The translations under genes and the position numbers were made by a program. Shown here in pieces: positions 25,850-37,142 of a DNA stretch of 64,000 bases. Position 1 is the stretch's first letter. Every line of letters starts with the position of its first letter. Origin of the DNA: Zasmidium citrigriseum (lineage: Eukaryota; Ascomycota; Dothideomycetes; Mycosphaerellales; Mycosphaerellaceae); NCBI GenBank assembly GCA_002786025.1, contig NHNW01000072.1, forward strand, positions 2,176 through 66,175. Direction: 5' to 3'. A model generated the notes under the pieces. The model did not search any database, was not told the origin of the DNA, and was given only the letters and a program-made list of their open reading frames with translations.

Positions 25850-26460
25850 TATAATAATATCTATATCCGCCTACGCGGAAGCCGCTATATAATTATAATA
25901 TCTTATAGTAATTTAAACTAAGTCGGCGCTATTAAAGACGAAGAAGTAGAGTACCTCTTCGAGAGAATATACTATAATAAAGGATACGCGATCCGCTTCT
26001 ATAAGGTAACGAAGCGTAGCTACCTTCTTTTAAGATTTAAAGCTAGATTTACCTAGTACCGCTATAGAGAATATACTAGTAGACTTTCTATAATAGCGAA
26101 AGATAACGATACTTTCGACCGCCTAGTATATAGGCTCTATAGAGGATAGAAAGTCTTCTACTTCGGCGACCTATAAGAATAGATAAAAGAGTCTTCCTAG
26201 CTATAATATAATTAATATATAGCTATAGCGCGGTAATATAGCCTTTAATCTACTTAACGATACCGACGATATAAGTTAGTATATTATCGTTATATCGTAT
26301 AATAACCTAAACTAAGCGGAGGCCGACTTTAGTAATAATAGCGTTAAGGGATTATTCGAGCGTATCTACTATAACGAAGTTTACGCTATTCGCTTCTACG
26401 ATATTACTAAGCGTAGTTATATTTTCTACTACTCCTTCTTCTTAGCGACTATAACGTAAG
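25850..26460 (+). pseudogene. Duplicated RIPed coding module, unknown family
   Basis: Two similar coding stretches lie about 400 bp apart on the plus strand. Near 25950-26025 the translation reads LFERIYYNKGYAIRFY then KVTKRSY; near 26350-26425 it reads LFERIYYNE-YAIRFY then DITKRSY. The two copies are in different frames (offset 397 bp), so there has been an indel or they are separate units. The GYAIRFYKVTKRS pattern is loosely like a FAR1/Mutator-type N-terminal DNA-binding region, but the zinc ligands cannot be verified and I do not assign it. Confidence 0.45.
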
Positions 26461-29400
26461 AGATAGTATCTTAGAGAGCTAGCGGATCCTAGATAGAAAA
26501 GTTTTTCTCTATTACTTTATCTAAGATTCTTATATAAATAACGTATATCCTACTTATAAAATAGCCTTACTACTACGGCTTACCTTCCCTTCGGAGCTAG
26601 CGTTAGTACTCTAAGTTAGATCGATAATATAGTAAGAATAGTATAGGGAAGTAAGGAGATTACTATTAATACTCGTATACCTTAAAAGTCTAGAAAGAAA
26701 GGGATAACGCTATTAACAAAGAGTCGCTTAGCGCGAAGGGGTTTAAACTTTATATTATAACGTTAGAGTAATTATAGTAATCGACTTTCTTATATAGGCG
26801 CTATTATATATAAGTATCTTCTAGAGCGCTATTAGTACTATTACTATATATATAGAAGAGGTTATTACCTTTAGAAAGAGCGTTAAAAACGTAAAATCTT
26901 TAGCGCGCTATATCTTATACTAAGCGTAAGGTATAAATATAATATCTATATATATTATATAAGTCGCTAACGCTAAGTTACTTATATCCCGAGACTTTAA
27001 ATAAGATTAAAGCGCTAAGTAGTCTATAGAGCGAAGGTCTATATACCTAAAGGAGGTTCTTAAGATTATAGTTAACTTCGCTAAATTATAGTTATCTAGA
27101 ATATACTCGTCCCTCGCTATAACTATACTAATACTATTAAGCTCTCTAATAGTAACTTCGTACCTATAACGGAGTCGATACCTAAGATAACTATTATATA
27201 TAAGAGCCTCCGTAGTAAGATAGACGAAAGCTAATATAGAAGTAGTATATATAGTACGTTAGTTTAAGATTAGATTCTAATATTACTTTCTTCGAAGCTA
27301 GTATAACCTAGCTTACTCCTTATTATCTCCTAGTAGATAGTAAGAATACTAATCTCTATAGAAATCTATAATTTACTATTTTTATCTTATAGCCGCTTAA
27401 CTTCGCTATATACTCTCGCCTCTATTCGAGGCGGATTTAGAGCCTATAAGACTCTATAACTATAAGGAAGAAGAAGAAGAGCTATAATAAGGCGTACGAC
27501 TAATTAATCTACTAATAGGCTTAGAGATATCGACCGTACCTAGACCGAAAAGCGACTAGTAAAGAAAGCTATAATATAATAACGAATTAATTAAGTATCC
27601 TCCTAAAACCTATACTTATATATTTCTACCTAGTTAGCGATATACTTTTATCCTTTATAGGCTATCTATATTAGTATTCGTAATAATATTCGTTCTAAAA
27701 ATAGACCCTTTCCTACTATAAATAATATCGTTAGCTTTCTCTCCCCTTTAGCTAGTTATATCGACTACCTAGTAATTTTCTAGCTTCCTTCGTTTAGTAT
27801 ATTTATATTCGTATAGAGATACTCCTACTTCGTATCCTATATATTAACGCTATAGTCGAATTTTACCTTAGCTCTAGGCCTACTATAGTTTTTCCTAAAC
27901 TTTCGAATTTCGACTCTAAAGACGGATTCTATATAATTAAATACTAGGTCCTTTAGTTTATCCTACTCTATTAATATTAGTAAGTCGTACTTCTAATAAT
28001 AAACTTTCTTAGGGTCCTAGAGGTCGCTAGTAAATCTAGCTAACTATCTATCTTTCGAGTAGCGAAGTATAAACCTATAATAGATAATAAGATTAATAGG
28101 AATAATCTCCGCTTAGCTATAGCTTAGTAACTCGCCCTCGCTTTCTATAGGATAACTTTAAGTTAGTAGTAACGATCTTTTTAGATAATACCGATTATCT
28201 AGAGAAGTAATATTAATACGTTTAAAGAACCCTATTTAGGATTATAGTCTAGTATAGGTAGGCTAACTTAGTAGAAAGATATAGAAAGATAGGATAGCTT
28301 CGTTATAGAGCGTAAGGTTTAAATAAGTTAAACCGAGCTATAAGCGTTAGACTATAGTTATAGTATTAGGTCCGAAGTAGCGATTATCGAATAGAATATA
28401 GCGTCGAAAGTTCTATACCTCCTCGGAGAATATAGCTCTATAGGATAATATTAAAGAGTCGTAAACCGACTTTCTAATAACTAAGCGAACGTCCCTAAGA
28501 ATATACTCGATATAATTAACTATTTCGATATTAAATATTTATAGGCTAGTACGCTATTACGACTAAAGACGATATAGGCTATTATAGCGAAAGCTCTTAT
28601 ACCCTACTAACTAGATAGAACGAGATTATTATAGTAGCTAACTAAATAGCTACTCTAACTACCTACTACTAGGTAATAGGCTTCGCGTTATTTAGCTTTA
28701 TAGTTATTATTGGAGTCGGAGCGCTACTATTATATCTCTTTCCGATTAGGCTAGATCTTACTATAGTTTTTAGTAGGAATAGAGCGTATAATAGTAGTAC
28801 CTATATATTAGCTAGGATAGATATTTAGAAAAGGAATAAAGGCGGCTATCTAATACCTATTATTAGATAAGTCTATATACTTTACCTACTAGTCTAAAGT
28901 ATTACTTACTATAAAGCGGTCTAATATCTAATAAGGTAGGCTATAAATATAATAAGGTAGCCTAGTATATAGTAATTAAGAAGAATAAACTTTAGTCTTC
29001 GCGAAAGTAGCTATATCTAGAAGTCGGTCTCGTCTCTTAATAATAGTTTAGTTAGTTAGTAGAACGTCTTACTACGATAAGCTAAGGTTTCGAAGACGGC
29101 TACTAGTCGGTATAGTATAGACTATATACCTTTATATCGGTTTAGAATAGGAAGCCTATAGTTAGAGAGGCTCGTTTTAATAATACTAAAGAGTAGCTAG
29201 TAACTATAGTCGATAACTCCTAGCTAAAAGTAAACTTTAAACTTTATCCTACTTAGGAAAGCGACTAGTTAATATCCGATTAATACTAAGATTAGGATAA
29301 TAATCGATATAATACTAATAATAATAGCTATAAAAGAATAGATTATAGCGATAGTAACGCTATCCGCTCGCTATTTCGGAGCGATCTCGCCTACTCTCGA

Positions 29401-32110
29401 GCCTTTACTAGTAATCGCTAGAGATACGATACCTAATACTAGCCTCGTACGCTACTTTAAAATACTAGCGAGTCTAGTTAGAGAGAGGCCCTATTATAAG
29501 ACCTTATAAATATATATAGTACTCTATCCCTTACCTAATAGAAGTATCGAGGTAAGAATATCCTCTTATAGGGAATCTATTAGGTATCCGCTAATAACTA
29601 TAATAGCCTACCTTCTTACGACGAAGCCTAATCTAGTATACTATATTTTACCGATATAATCTTATATTAGTATTATAATATCTAATAGCTATCTTAACTT
29701 AGACGATACCTTAAGTATATTATACTTAGGAATATTATAAAAGTCCTACGGAGGATTCGATATTACTACCTTATTATCTTTAAGGATATACGGAAGTATA
29801 GCTTATAGCTAGTATAGCTTAGGTATTATATTAATATCTAGGACTACTATAAACTCTAAATTCGAGATATAAGAGCTTTTTATTATACTAAAGTTAAGGT
29901 TAGCGGCCTTAGAATACGTCTTAACCTTCTCTTCGCGATATAAGTAATATATATTTAGATACGGCTTTTACTATTACTCTAGCTCTACTTTAGCCCTATT
30001 AGAGCTATTATTATCTAGAATATAGATATAGAAGCTATTCCTCGGGTAGTCGAGTATATAGATAGTATATATAGTATCTATAAGAATATTAATACCTTCG
30101 CTATAATAGGTAATAAATACGTCGACCGAGGGAATATAGGAGCTAACGAGTCTTAGAGACTCCTACTACCTAGTAAAGTTTAAGTATATATCCGCCTTAT
30201 AAAGGTAGGTAAGAATATATAATACTACTTAATCTCTAAGTAAACGATATTTAACCTTTATTATACTAAAGGGTACTTATAAGATAGCCTAACTTCGACG
30301 AGAAGTATAACCTAATTTACCTAGTTCGCCTACCGCTATACTCTAAATATCGACTAGATTCGACTAGTAATATAAGCTATATTAGATAGAATATATAGAA
30401 GGACTATATTCTTTAGTAGTAATTTAATTCGCTATACTAAGACTCTCTTACCTCCTACCCGACGGCTTAGCTTAATTTCGTACTTATCTATAATTTCGAT
30501 AAAGTTTAAGGATAAAAGGGAAGTTAGTAATTAATTATCCTAGAAAAGAAGGCCTCTAAAGTAGTATCTACGTTATAGTCGACGTAGCTAAGTCTATACT
30601 ATACCTAATATATACGAGCGACTATCTAAAAACTTTTACTAATATAGTATAATATAGTAGCTAATCGATTAGTCTCTTTTAGGAGCTTCTATTCTCTAAT
30701 ACCTTATACCCTTAAGCCGATTAGTACCTATCTATAAGCTATAGCTCTTAGTCTCTTAGGAGGATACTATATAAAAGCTATATATTAGATAATTAAGCGA
30801 GTATTAAAGTTAAAGTATAAGTAGTACTAGTCGGCCGCTAAATATATCGCTACTCGACTCTCCTTTTTAAAATATTATACTCTAAGGTTCTCTTCTTCCC
30901 TAGTAAAGGTAATCGAGTCGTTATCGAATACTTTCCTAGTAAATTAGTAGATTATAGTATAAATCGAAACTCCCGATCTTATAAGAGTTAAAAATATCTT
31001 ATATAGTAAGGAAGCTAAGTACTAGGCTTAAGAAAGTAAACGAGCGGTTCCTATAAAGGTCCTTTACCTTAGTATAGGAAGAATAGGTATAACTTATAAG
31101 CTATAGATTAAACTATTACTTATTTCTACGAATACTAATAGGGATAATCTAGCGTTAGCGGCCGCCCTTAAGGAGCTTAGTTATATACCTTACGACTTTA
31201 TCGATCGATTCTACCGCTAATATATATATCTATAGGACGATATAATAAAAGCTAAGTTCCTTAGCGAAGGTTAGCTATAGGGAAAGACCGAATTTAATAT
31301 AGTAACTAGCGACTTCGATATACGTATTAATTAAGAAACTAAGGGTAGCTCGCTAATATCTAATAGTCCCTCCTCGATATCCCTTACTACTTTTTCGCTA
31401 ACGATCTTATAGCTATATACCCTAATATAAAGGTTATTCTTAATATCCGAGACGATCCTAATAAATAGCTCGCCTCTATATAGAAGACTCTCTTTAAAGT
31501 CTTCGCTTAGCTATTATAGCGCTTACTATAATATACTAAGCCGACGCTTTATAGACGCTAGTTTCGCTATATTAACCTTATTATATAAGTCTTCTACGAC
31601 GGAAACGAAGATTAATTCTATAAGGAGAGGTATCTTCTATATAACGAGAATATTTAAAAGCTAGTCCTACTAGAATAGCTACTAGAATACTAAGTTAGGG
31701 AGGGTTAGGAGCTTTTATATCGATTCTTAGACTATCTAGTCCTAAACGTCCCCTTCCTAACGGGTAATAACCTATAGGAGTTTATAGAGACGTATATAAA
31801 ACTCTAGTAGGTTATAGTCTATATAAGCGCCCGCCGAGCTACTCGCTATACTATTCTAGTCGTTCTTATAGTAGTTACTAGATAGGTATAGAGGAAGCGG
31901 ATATAGTCTATAAGCTTATATATATAGCTATCTTATATAATCTTAAATATATACGAATAGAGTAGATCGCTATTCTAGCTAATATTAATTAGATAAGATC
32001 GATTATCTCGATATCCCGTAACTACCTAAGTTAGACTAGTAAGATCTAGAGTTTACGCCGCTAGATCTCTTTTATCGTCTCTAATACCTTAAAGGGGCTT
32101 TAATTAACGA

Positions 32111-32423
32111 AGCTTGTAACATAACGCTAACGGAGGGCGGTAATAGCTCCGTAATAACGATTTAGCTATTCTGTTATAGACGACACTTACGGAAGCATTA
32201 TTATTATAGCGAGTAGGTACAAGTGAGTTATTTCAATATACATTTAGGCTTGTATAGGTGGTGTCCGATCGCGACGATTTAGCGACACCTTTGACAGCGC
32301 AAGATGCTTTAGATGTTGACAGGAATGGAAGCAGCATAGAGCCGACGACAGATTGGCTCAAACGGACGCTCTCGAACGTCTCACTCCTCCCGTACCTCCA
32401 AGTCCGTCCGTGTCGAAATCACA
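32111..32423. promoter_or_regulatory. RIP boundary and upstream region of the acyl-CoA reductase gene
   Basis: TG and CA dinucleotides return progressively from about 32110, and by 32260 composition is normal. A 101-codon open frame at 32258-32563 overlaps the true start of the reductase in another frame and is spurious. Several out-of-frame ATGs (for example at 32303, followed at once by TAG) could act as small upstream ORFs. An in-frame TAG at 32337-32339 limits how far the reductase ORF could extend upstream. Confidence 0.5.
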
Positions 32424-33896
32424 ATGGGCCGCTTCCAGTTCTGTGCCTCGTACTACAACGATCGCCACGTCTTCGTCACTGGGGCTACCGGCTTCGTGGG
32501 GACGGCTTTGACAGCGAAGCTGATTTTGTCGACATCATGCTCGAAGTTGACGGTTTTGGTTAGAGGAGGAGCTTAGTAAGTCGAACGAACCACTGCATTC
32601 TTCTCAAGCTCACGGCAATCAAGTCGTTTCTGGACTCATGTCAAAACTGCGTTACCGGCTTCAACATTCGAGATCTTGCGAAGAAGTGCACGCATCAATG
32701 TCCTCAACGGAGACCTCGCACAACCCGGCTTTGGTCTGAGTACGGACGGAATCGAAACGCTTCGTCAAGCTTCAATCGTCATCCATGCTGCCTCGTCCAT
32801 CAATCTAGCTCACAGTCTGTCTCGAATAGCTGGAAGTGTAGTCTACCCCAGCCTTGAGTTGGCGCGAGTTGCATTGGAGTCTCCGAATCTGGATCGATTC
32901 GTGTACATCTCAACAGCCTACGCAAACGCTCATCTTCACCATGAGCACGATCTCATTGAGACGGAAGTCAAAGAGACAATCTATCCTTTGAATAACAGCA
33001 ACAGTGGTGAGGAGCTCGATCAGCTGCAATCCACAGGCTCACCAAAGGCTTTCGAGACGTCAAAGTTCCCTTTCCCCTACGCATATGCTAAGCATCTCAC
33101 CGAGAGACTGCTAACGGATTCGTTTGAGAGAACCGGCAAATCGGGAAAGTTACTCATCGTGAGGCCTTCAATCATCGGGCCAGCACTCGCCGAGCCATTT
33201 CCCTACTACGAAGCGCGAGGCTCAGTACCGGCAACAGTAGTCATGACAGCGCTCACGCTTTGCACGTCACCGAGTATGACTTTCGCCTCTCCCTTCGATG
33301 ATCCATGGACTCAAAGTAATCTCGACGAAGTTCCTGTGGATATTGTGGTCAACCGCATCATCGTGCACACAGCTGCAGGAACAAATGGCTGCGTCCACGC
33401 AGTAGCTGGTCTAGATGGACGCAGAGGCTTTGAATCAGTCTGGCGGAACTCCATGAAGCTTCGAAAATTGCCGTGGGGGCCGAAGGTGGTATGGAAGAGC
33501 GTTAGTTGGGACTCGCCCAAAGTACATCCCATGCCTCGGTTCTTCAAGCTGTTTGGCACATCTTACCTGTTTGACCAAAGCAAGACGGACGATTTGTGGG
33601 AGCATGGGATGAGTGAAGACGATCGAGTGCGATTCGCCTTGTACTTGCGGTCTCCCCGCGATCTCGAAAACCTGGAACAGCGCGGCAAGGCTGTGAAGGA
33701 ACAGATGCGCTGGATCTTTGAACGTCGTGGCACTCCACAGTTTCTGACATCCTTCCTCGTGAAAGATTTGACACAAAGTAGAAGTCAGGATGAATCTCGA
33801 GAGTTGTCAAGCTCATCCAATGCATTCGTGCTGGACTGGCTGCATAGCAGCTGGGATACGAGAGGAAAGATGCAGATGCTGTTCAAGCCTTGGTAA
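32424..33896 (+). CDS. Fatty acyl-CoA reductase-like protein (NAD-binding_4 / male-sterility type), 2 exons
   Basis: Predicted 474-aa SDR-type reductase, expected to reduce a fatty acyl thioester to an aldehyde or alcohol using NAD(P)H. Exons are 32424-32575 and 32624-33896. The 48-nt intron has donor GTAAGT, branch CTCAC and acceptor AAG; without it the frame hits TAG straight after LVRGGA. Exon 1 encodes the Rossmann motif TGATGFVG (residues 19-26) soon after the start, which supports this ATG. The 'VLNGDLAQPGFG' stretch, STAYAN (147-152), the catalytic YxxxK (Y203, K207) and 'LIVRPSIIGPAL' follow in family order. No membrane segment is obvious. Its stop is 21 bp from that of the convergent P450, which acts on related substrates. 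Chain-length preference and product cannot be told. A 33-nt intron ending at 32608 is also in phase but too short to be likely. Confidence 0.87.
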
Positions 33897-33917
33897 AGAT
33901 AGAGATGTACAGATAAA

Positions 33918-35558
33918 CTAGTTCTCTTTATGATCTGCAACTTCGAACAGTCTCACTTTGCAGCCATTTGCCAGTCCGAGTGTGATTGCGACTCTTTCTT
34001 TCCAAGGCTCGTTGTCCGCTGGCTCGATCCTCTCAAATTCTTGAGCAAGTCTCACCAGTATGAACGAGGCTTCGTTCATGGCGAATTCTTCTGCTTCATC
34101 GTCAGCACGCCCAATGCATCTTTCGCTGAGGAGTGTGCACTCACGACCCAAGCAGGTCCTCGGTCCAAGCCCAAAGGGGGCAAATGCATGAGATGGTGTA
34201 GGCTCTTCCCATCGTTCTGGACGAAACTCGAGTGCGTCTTCGCCCCAAATGTCTTTCCGTCGATGCATTGAATAGAAGCCGGTCCAAATGACGGTATCTT
34301 TCGGAACTCGAACTGGTTCGTCGCTATGCGGCCCACCGCCGACAGGTAGCACGGTGTCGGCGCTTGCAGTTCTCATGTTGATTGGGACGATTGTGTAGAG
34401 CCGGAGGCCTGGTCGTCGGTAAGCCAAGATATCAACTTGAAGGCATTTCAATGCTCGCCTTCTAGAATACAGCATCTCACGAAAGGAAGAGCGCGGATAG
34501 CCTTCATGTCTAAATGGCCGGTCGAGAGCGTGCTCACTTCTGAACGCAACTTAGCCCAGACCTGGGGTCTTCTAGCTAGCTCGAAGGTGACGTGGCTTAA
34601 GAGTAATGCGCTGCAAGTGGTTCAGTGAAATCGTGTCCATGGAGGAACCGCAATCTGCTTACGTCGTATCTTTGCCGCCGAGCATGCTTGTAAGAACCTG
34701 ATCTCTAAGAAGAATTGGATCATTCATGGACTTGGAGAGCTCATTTAAGAAGACATATCGATCGTTCGTTTGTCTCGACGATAGAGCCTCTCGCACACGA
34801 GCTCCAACGAATTCGTGAACGACCTTCATGGCCTGCTTTGTAGGCAAGTATCGCCAGAGAGCCTGGGGAGAAGCAGCTCCAAAGACGAGTCGCATGTACA
34901 CGGTAGTATTGACATAGTCGATGCAGTCCAGGAACTTGTCGACCTCCACATTGCTAGCACCCTTGGCTGGCACGATACCGAAGAAGTATTCCATTGCAGT
35001 GTCCAAAGTCAGCCTGTGGTATGCATCTTGCATATCAACACAGAGACGATCTGATCTCAGACGCTTTAGAAACGATTGGAAATGAATCTCCAGAGCATCA
35101 CTATCGTCATGGCGACCCTTTGCAAAGGCGGGCCGAAGAACTGCTCTTGACTGCCGCCACTCGTCGCCTTCGACCGCAAAGATACCTCGACCGTGTAAGA
35201 TAGCCAAGCCTTGTCTTCTGACCTCGCCAACAGGAAACCGTTTGGTGGACGTGTGGATGATCTTGATGTTTGCAGGGTCGCAAGTTGCAACGATCGAGGT
35301 TGTGCCGAGGCGGAAGGCGTGCGTTGTGCCATGCTTGGAGAATCTGTCGTCGAGACCTTTCAGGAGTTGGGAGGACAGGATCTGGCGGAGTATCGTAATG
35401 TTCAGATCGGTGCCGAACAATGGATCCCAGAGTGGCAGAGCTTTTGGCTCCAAGGCTGATCCATCTTTGTGGCTGCGGAAAGAACGTCGAACGTACGCAA
35501 GCAGTATCAAAGCGAAGCATGAGACAAGAGCAGCAAGGAATGGAAGGCTTGCATACAT
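33918..35558 (-). CDS. Cytochrome P450, CYP52-type fatty acid/alkane hydroxylase, 4 exons
   Basis: Predicted 494-aa microsomal monooxygenase. Exons on the minus strand: 35558-34663, 34610-34459, 34408-34145 and 34090-33918; all phases agree. The N-terminal hydrophobic segment (about residues 5-22) would anchor it in the ER. Motifs in order: I-helix GGKDTT (294-299), K-helix ExxR as EGLR (349-352), FRPERW (411-416) and the haem loop FGLGPRTCLG with Cys435. 'NMRTA', 'VLPVGGGP' and 'YSMHRRKDIWGEDA' are typical of CYP52, a family of terminal hydroxylases of alkanes and fatty acids. Intron 1 is 34611-34662 (GTAAGC...GCAG). Intron 2 is 34409-34458 with a GC donor. Intron 3 is 34091-34144 (GTGAGT, branch CTGAC) and is stop-free and in frame. 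It is convergent with the reductase and divergent from the FSH hydrolase. Substrate is inferred from family only. Confidence 0.88.
34409..34458 (-). other. Candidate GC-AG intron in the P450 gene
   Basis: This 50-nt intron begins GCGAGC and ends CGACCAG, with a CTTAC branch site. Splicing it joins GAAG to GCCTCCGG and restores E-G-L-R, the invariant ExxR of the P450 K helix. A canonical GT donor 12 nt upstream (GTATTC at 34470) is also in phase but would delete four residues including the conserved Glu349. The GC donor is therefore preferred on protein grounds. Confidence 0.7.
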
Positions 35559-36263
35559 GGCTCAAAGCACTTGGTTGATGACTTTGGGCTGTCGAAAGAT
35601 GCTCCAGTCGACGGGCGTAAGAGTCCCAATGGTTCGGGCGGATTTTTCATCGTTCAAGCCCAGCTGCAATGCAGGAGGTCAAGCTCCCAATACAGGTGAG
35701 AAGTGAAAGCACTGGGTGATGTTGCCTCTGTGTTGGAGCAGCGATCTGCTAGAGTTGATGGCGATGTAACGTGAGCCAGCTCAAACATTGCGCAGCACCA
35801 GGCTCTGGGACAAGAAAGGTACTGCATCACTGGACGACCCCTTTCCAGGAAAGATCTACCTCCTACTCTGCTTGTTGTGGCTGCATCACGACCACATCTT
35901 GAGCATCATGTAGCAGTAGTAGCAAGCATCTATCGACGATCCCCAAGCTAAGCGACGAGCTGCATGTCTGGTGCAACCCGTCTTCCGTACTTCGAAGGAC
36001 TTCCTCGGAGTTCAGATGGATGTCACACAACGTCTTAGCTCTTTCGGTGTGAATACTGAATCAGGCAGCGGCAGACACTCTTCCATCGAACAGGCGAGAA
36101 GCATGTAGTGTCCATTATCGGAAATGGCGTGTGGACCAAGCGGCATTGTTGCTTTGACCTGAGCACCTCTTGGCCAGAGACAGTCTCTTGCTAAACTCAC
36201 ATCGAAGAACTCGTCTTGAACGCAATCGTCTCGCTGTCTTCGAATTTGATTACTCCCTCAGCA
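35559..36263. promoter_or_regulatory. Shared divergent promoter region (P450 and FSH hydrolase)
   Basis: A 705-bp stretch of normal composition separates the start codons of two divergent genes. Open frames inside it (35242-35706 plus, 36012-36200 minus) are shadows or chance. No motif could be assigned with confidence. It is the only place in the island where one regulator could act on two genes at once. Confidence 0.5.
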
Positions 36264-37085
36264 ATGGCAAAGAAATCAACAGTCATCTGTATCCACGGAT
36301 ACACCTCCAACAGCCAGATCCATCGGCTGCAAATGAAGCCAATCGAAGAAGCCCTCCCCGAATGCGAGTTCCTCTACCCAGATGCACCGCATTCCGTCAC
36401 AATGGAGTCTCAGCCCATAGATCCCAATCTCGGATTGACTCAACTTTGGGCGGAGAAGGTACGAGAGTATTCGTCCAAGGGCCACCGTGCTTGGTGGTTC
36501 GCTCGAGACGACGAGTGGATCGATCCGGAGACTGATAACTTCTTTGGGCTCGAGGACAGCATCAAGACAGTCGGGCAATGCATTGCCGGCATCCAGGATC
36601 GATCACGACCGGTCATCATCATGGGCATGAGCCAAGGAGCTTGCTTCGCAGCCATGCTTTGCGCTCTGTTCGATGAGAAGCACAAGGACCATCCGCTTCG
36701 AAAGCATCTGCCAGAAAGCCTACCGCCGGTCGCAGGCATCATCTTCGGTGGTTTCAAGGCCGAGCGTGAGCAATATGCAAGCCTATACAATGCCGGTATT
36801 GAGGCGCCAATGCTGCATGTCACGGGTGACAGCGACAAGCTCATCTCCGTCGACAGAAGAGAAGCCCTCATCCAGGCTTGCCGCCTTCCCACCATCCTGA
36901 GATTTGATGGCGGTCATGAGGCTCCGCGAGGAGAAGGCGATCGAAAAAAGATCGTTCAGTTTGTACGGGCGCAGCTGACTGATGCGAGGGAGGTGGATAC
37001 GAACTACCTCAAAGCCTGGGCTCTGCCGGTTGGATTAATCGCTGGTGCCCTTGTGGTCGTGTGTTGGGATCGAATGTTGAGATAG
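36264..37085 (+). CDS. FSH1-type serine hydrolase (alpha/beta hydrolase), single exon
   Basis: Predicted 273 aa. It begins with strand beta-1 and the oxyanion-region motif 'VICIHGYTSN' (residues 7-16). The nucleophile elbow is GMSQGA with Ser123. The acid is probably Asp191 (or Asp189) in 'VTGDSDKLI', and the general base His218 in 'FDGGHEAPRG'. This order and spacing are those of the FSH1/OVCA2 family of small esterases. The segment around residues 253-267 (ALPVGLIAGALVVVC) is hydrophobic and followed by a short basic tail, suggesting a C-terminal membrane anchor, which is unusual for the family. The ATG at 36264 is chosen because the protein starts at the family's normal position; an earlier in-frame TTG at 36216 is unlikely. 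No introns. FSH relatives often sit in fungal metabolite clusters, but the natural substrate is unknown. Confidence 0.85.
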   Translation: MAKKSTVICIHGYTSNSQIHRLQMKPIEEALPECEFLYPDAPHSVTMESQPIDPNLGLTQLWAEKVREYSSKGHRAWWFARDDEWIDPETDNFFGLEDSIKTVGQCIAGIQDRSRPVIIMGMSQGACFAAMLCALFDEKHKDHPLRKHLPESLPPVAGIIFGGFKAEREQYASLYNAGIEAPMLHVTGDSDKLISVDRREALIQACRLPTILRFDGGHEAPRGEGDRKKIVQFVRAQLTDAREVDTNYLKAWALPVGLIAGALVVVCWDRMLR

Positions 37086-37142
37086 AAGTAGAGCCAAAAT
37101 GGTCCACTCTCCAAGCCCAGTCGCAAGATATTTTCTGCTCGA
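37086..37142. other. 57-bp convergent intergenic gap
   Basis: The stops of the FSH hydrolase (37085) and the minus-strand cysteine-rich gene (37143) are only 57 bp apart, so their 3' UTRs must overlap or be very short. No terminator-like element is evident. Confidence 0.6.

Larger units (their letters stand above)
5051..32110. repeat. Saturated RIP block (left), nested degenerate repeats
   Basis: Twenty-seven kilobases in which CA and TG are nearly eliminated, TA is in excess and CG is retained, so GC content falls only moderately. No intact ORF above 60 codons occurs. This is the signature of CpA-directed RIP acting on duplicated DNA. Internal structure is dominated by direct duplications and minisatellite arrays (listed separately), pyrimidine-rich low-complexity sequence, and scattered stop-interrupted coding remnants whose family I cannot name. 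The right limit is drawn where TG and CA reappear, between about 32110 and 32250. Confidence 0.85.

Noticed and set aside
28500..32000. Possible copia-type polyprotein remnant
   Set aside because: A few stretches looked vaguely like the integrase C-terminus, but no reverse transcriptase YxDD box or integrase catalytic motif could be placed in a consistent frame.
32258..32563. 101-codon ORF at the left edge of the gene island
   Set aside because: Out of frame with the Rossmann-fold exon that it overlaps; no family resemblance.
32576..32608. 33-nt intron alternative in the reductase
   Set aside because: In phase and flanked by GT and AG, but shorter than normal fungal introns; the 48-nt version has a good branch site.
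35242..35706. 154-codon plus-strand ORF
   Set aside because: Antisense to P450 exon 1 and running into the promoter region; no domain likeness.
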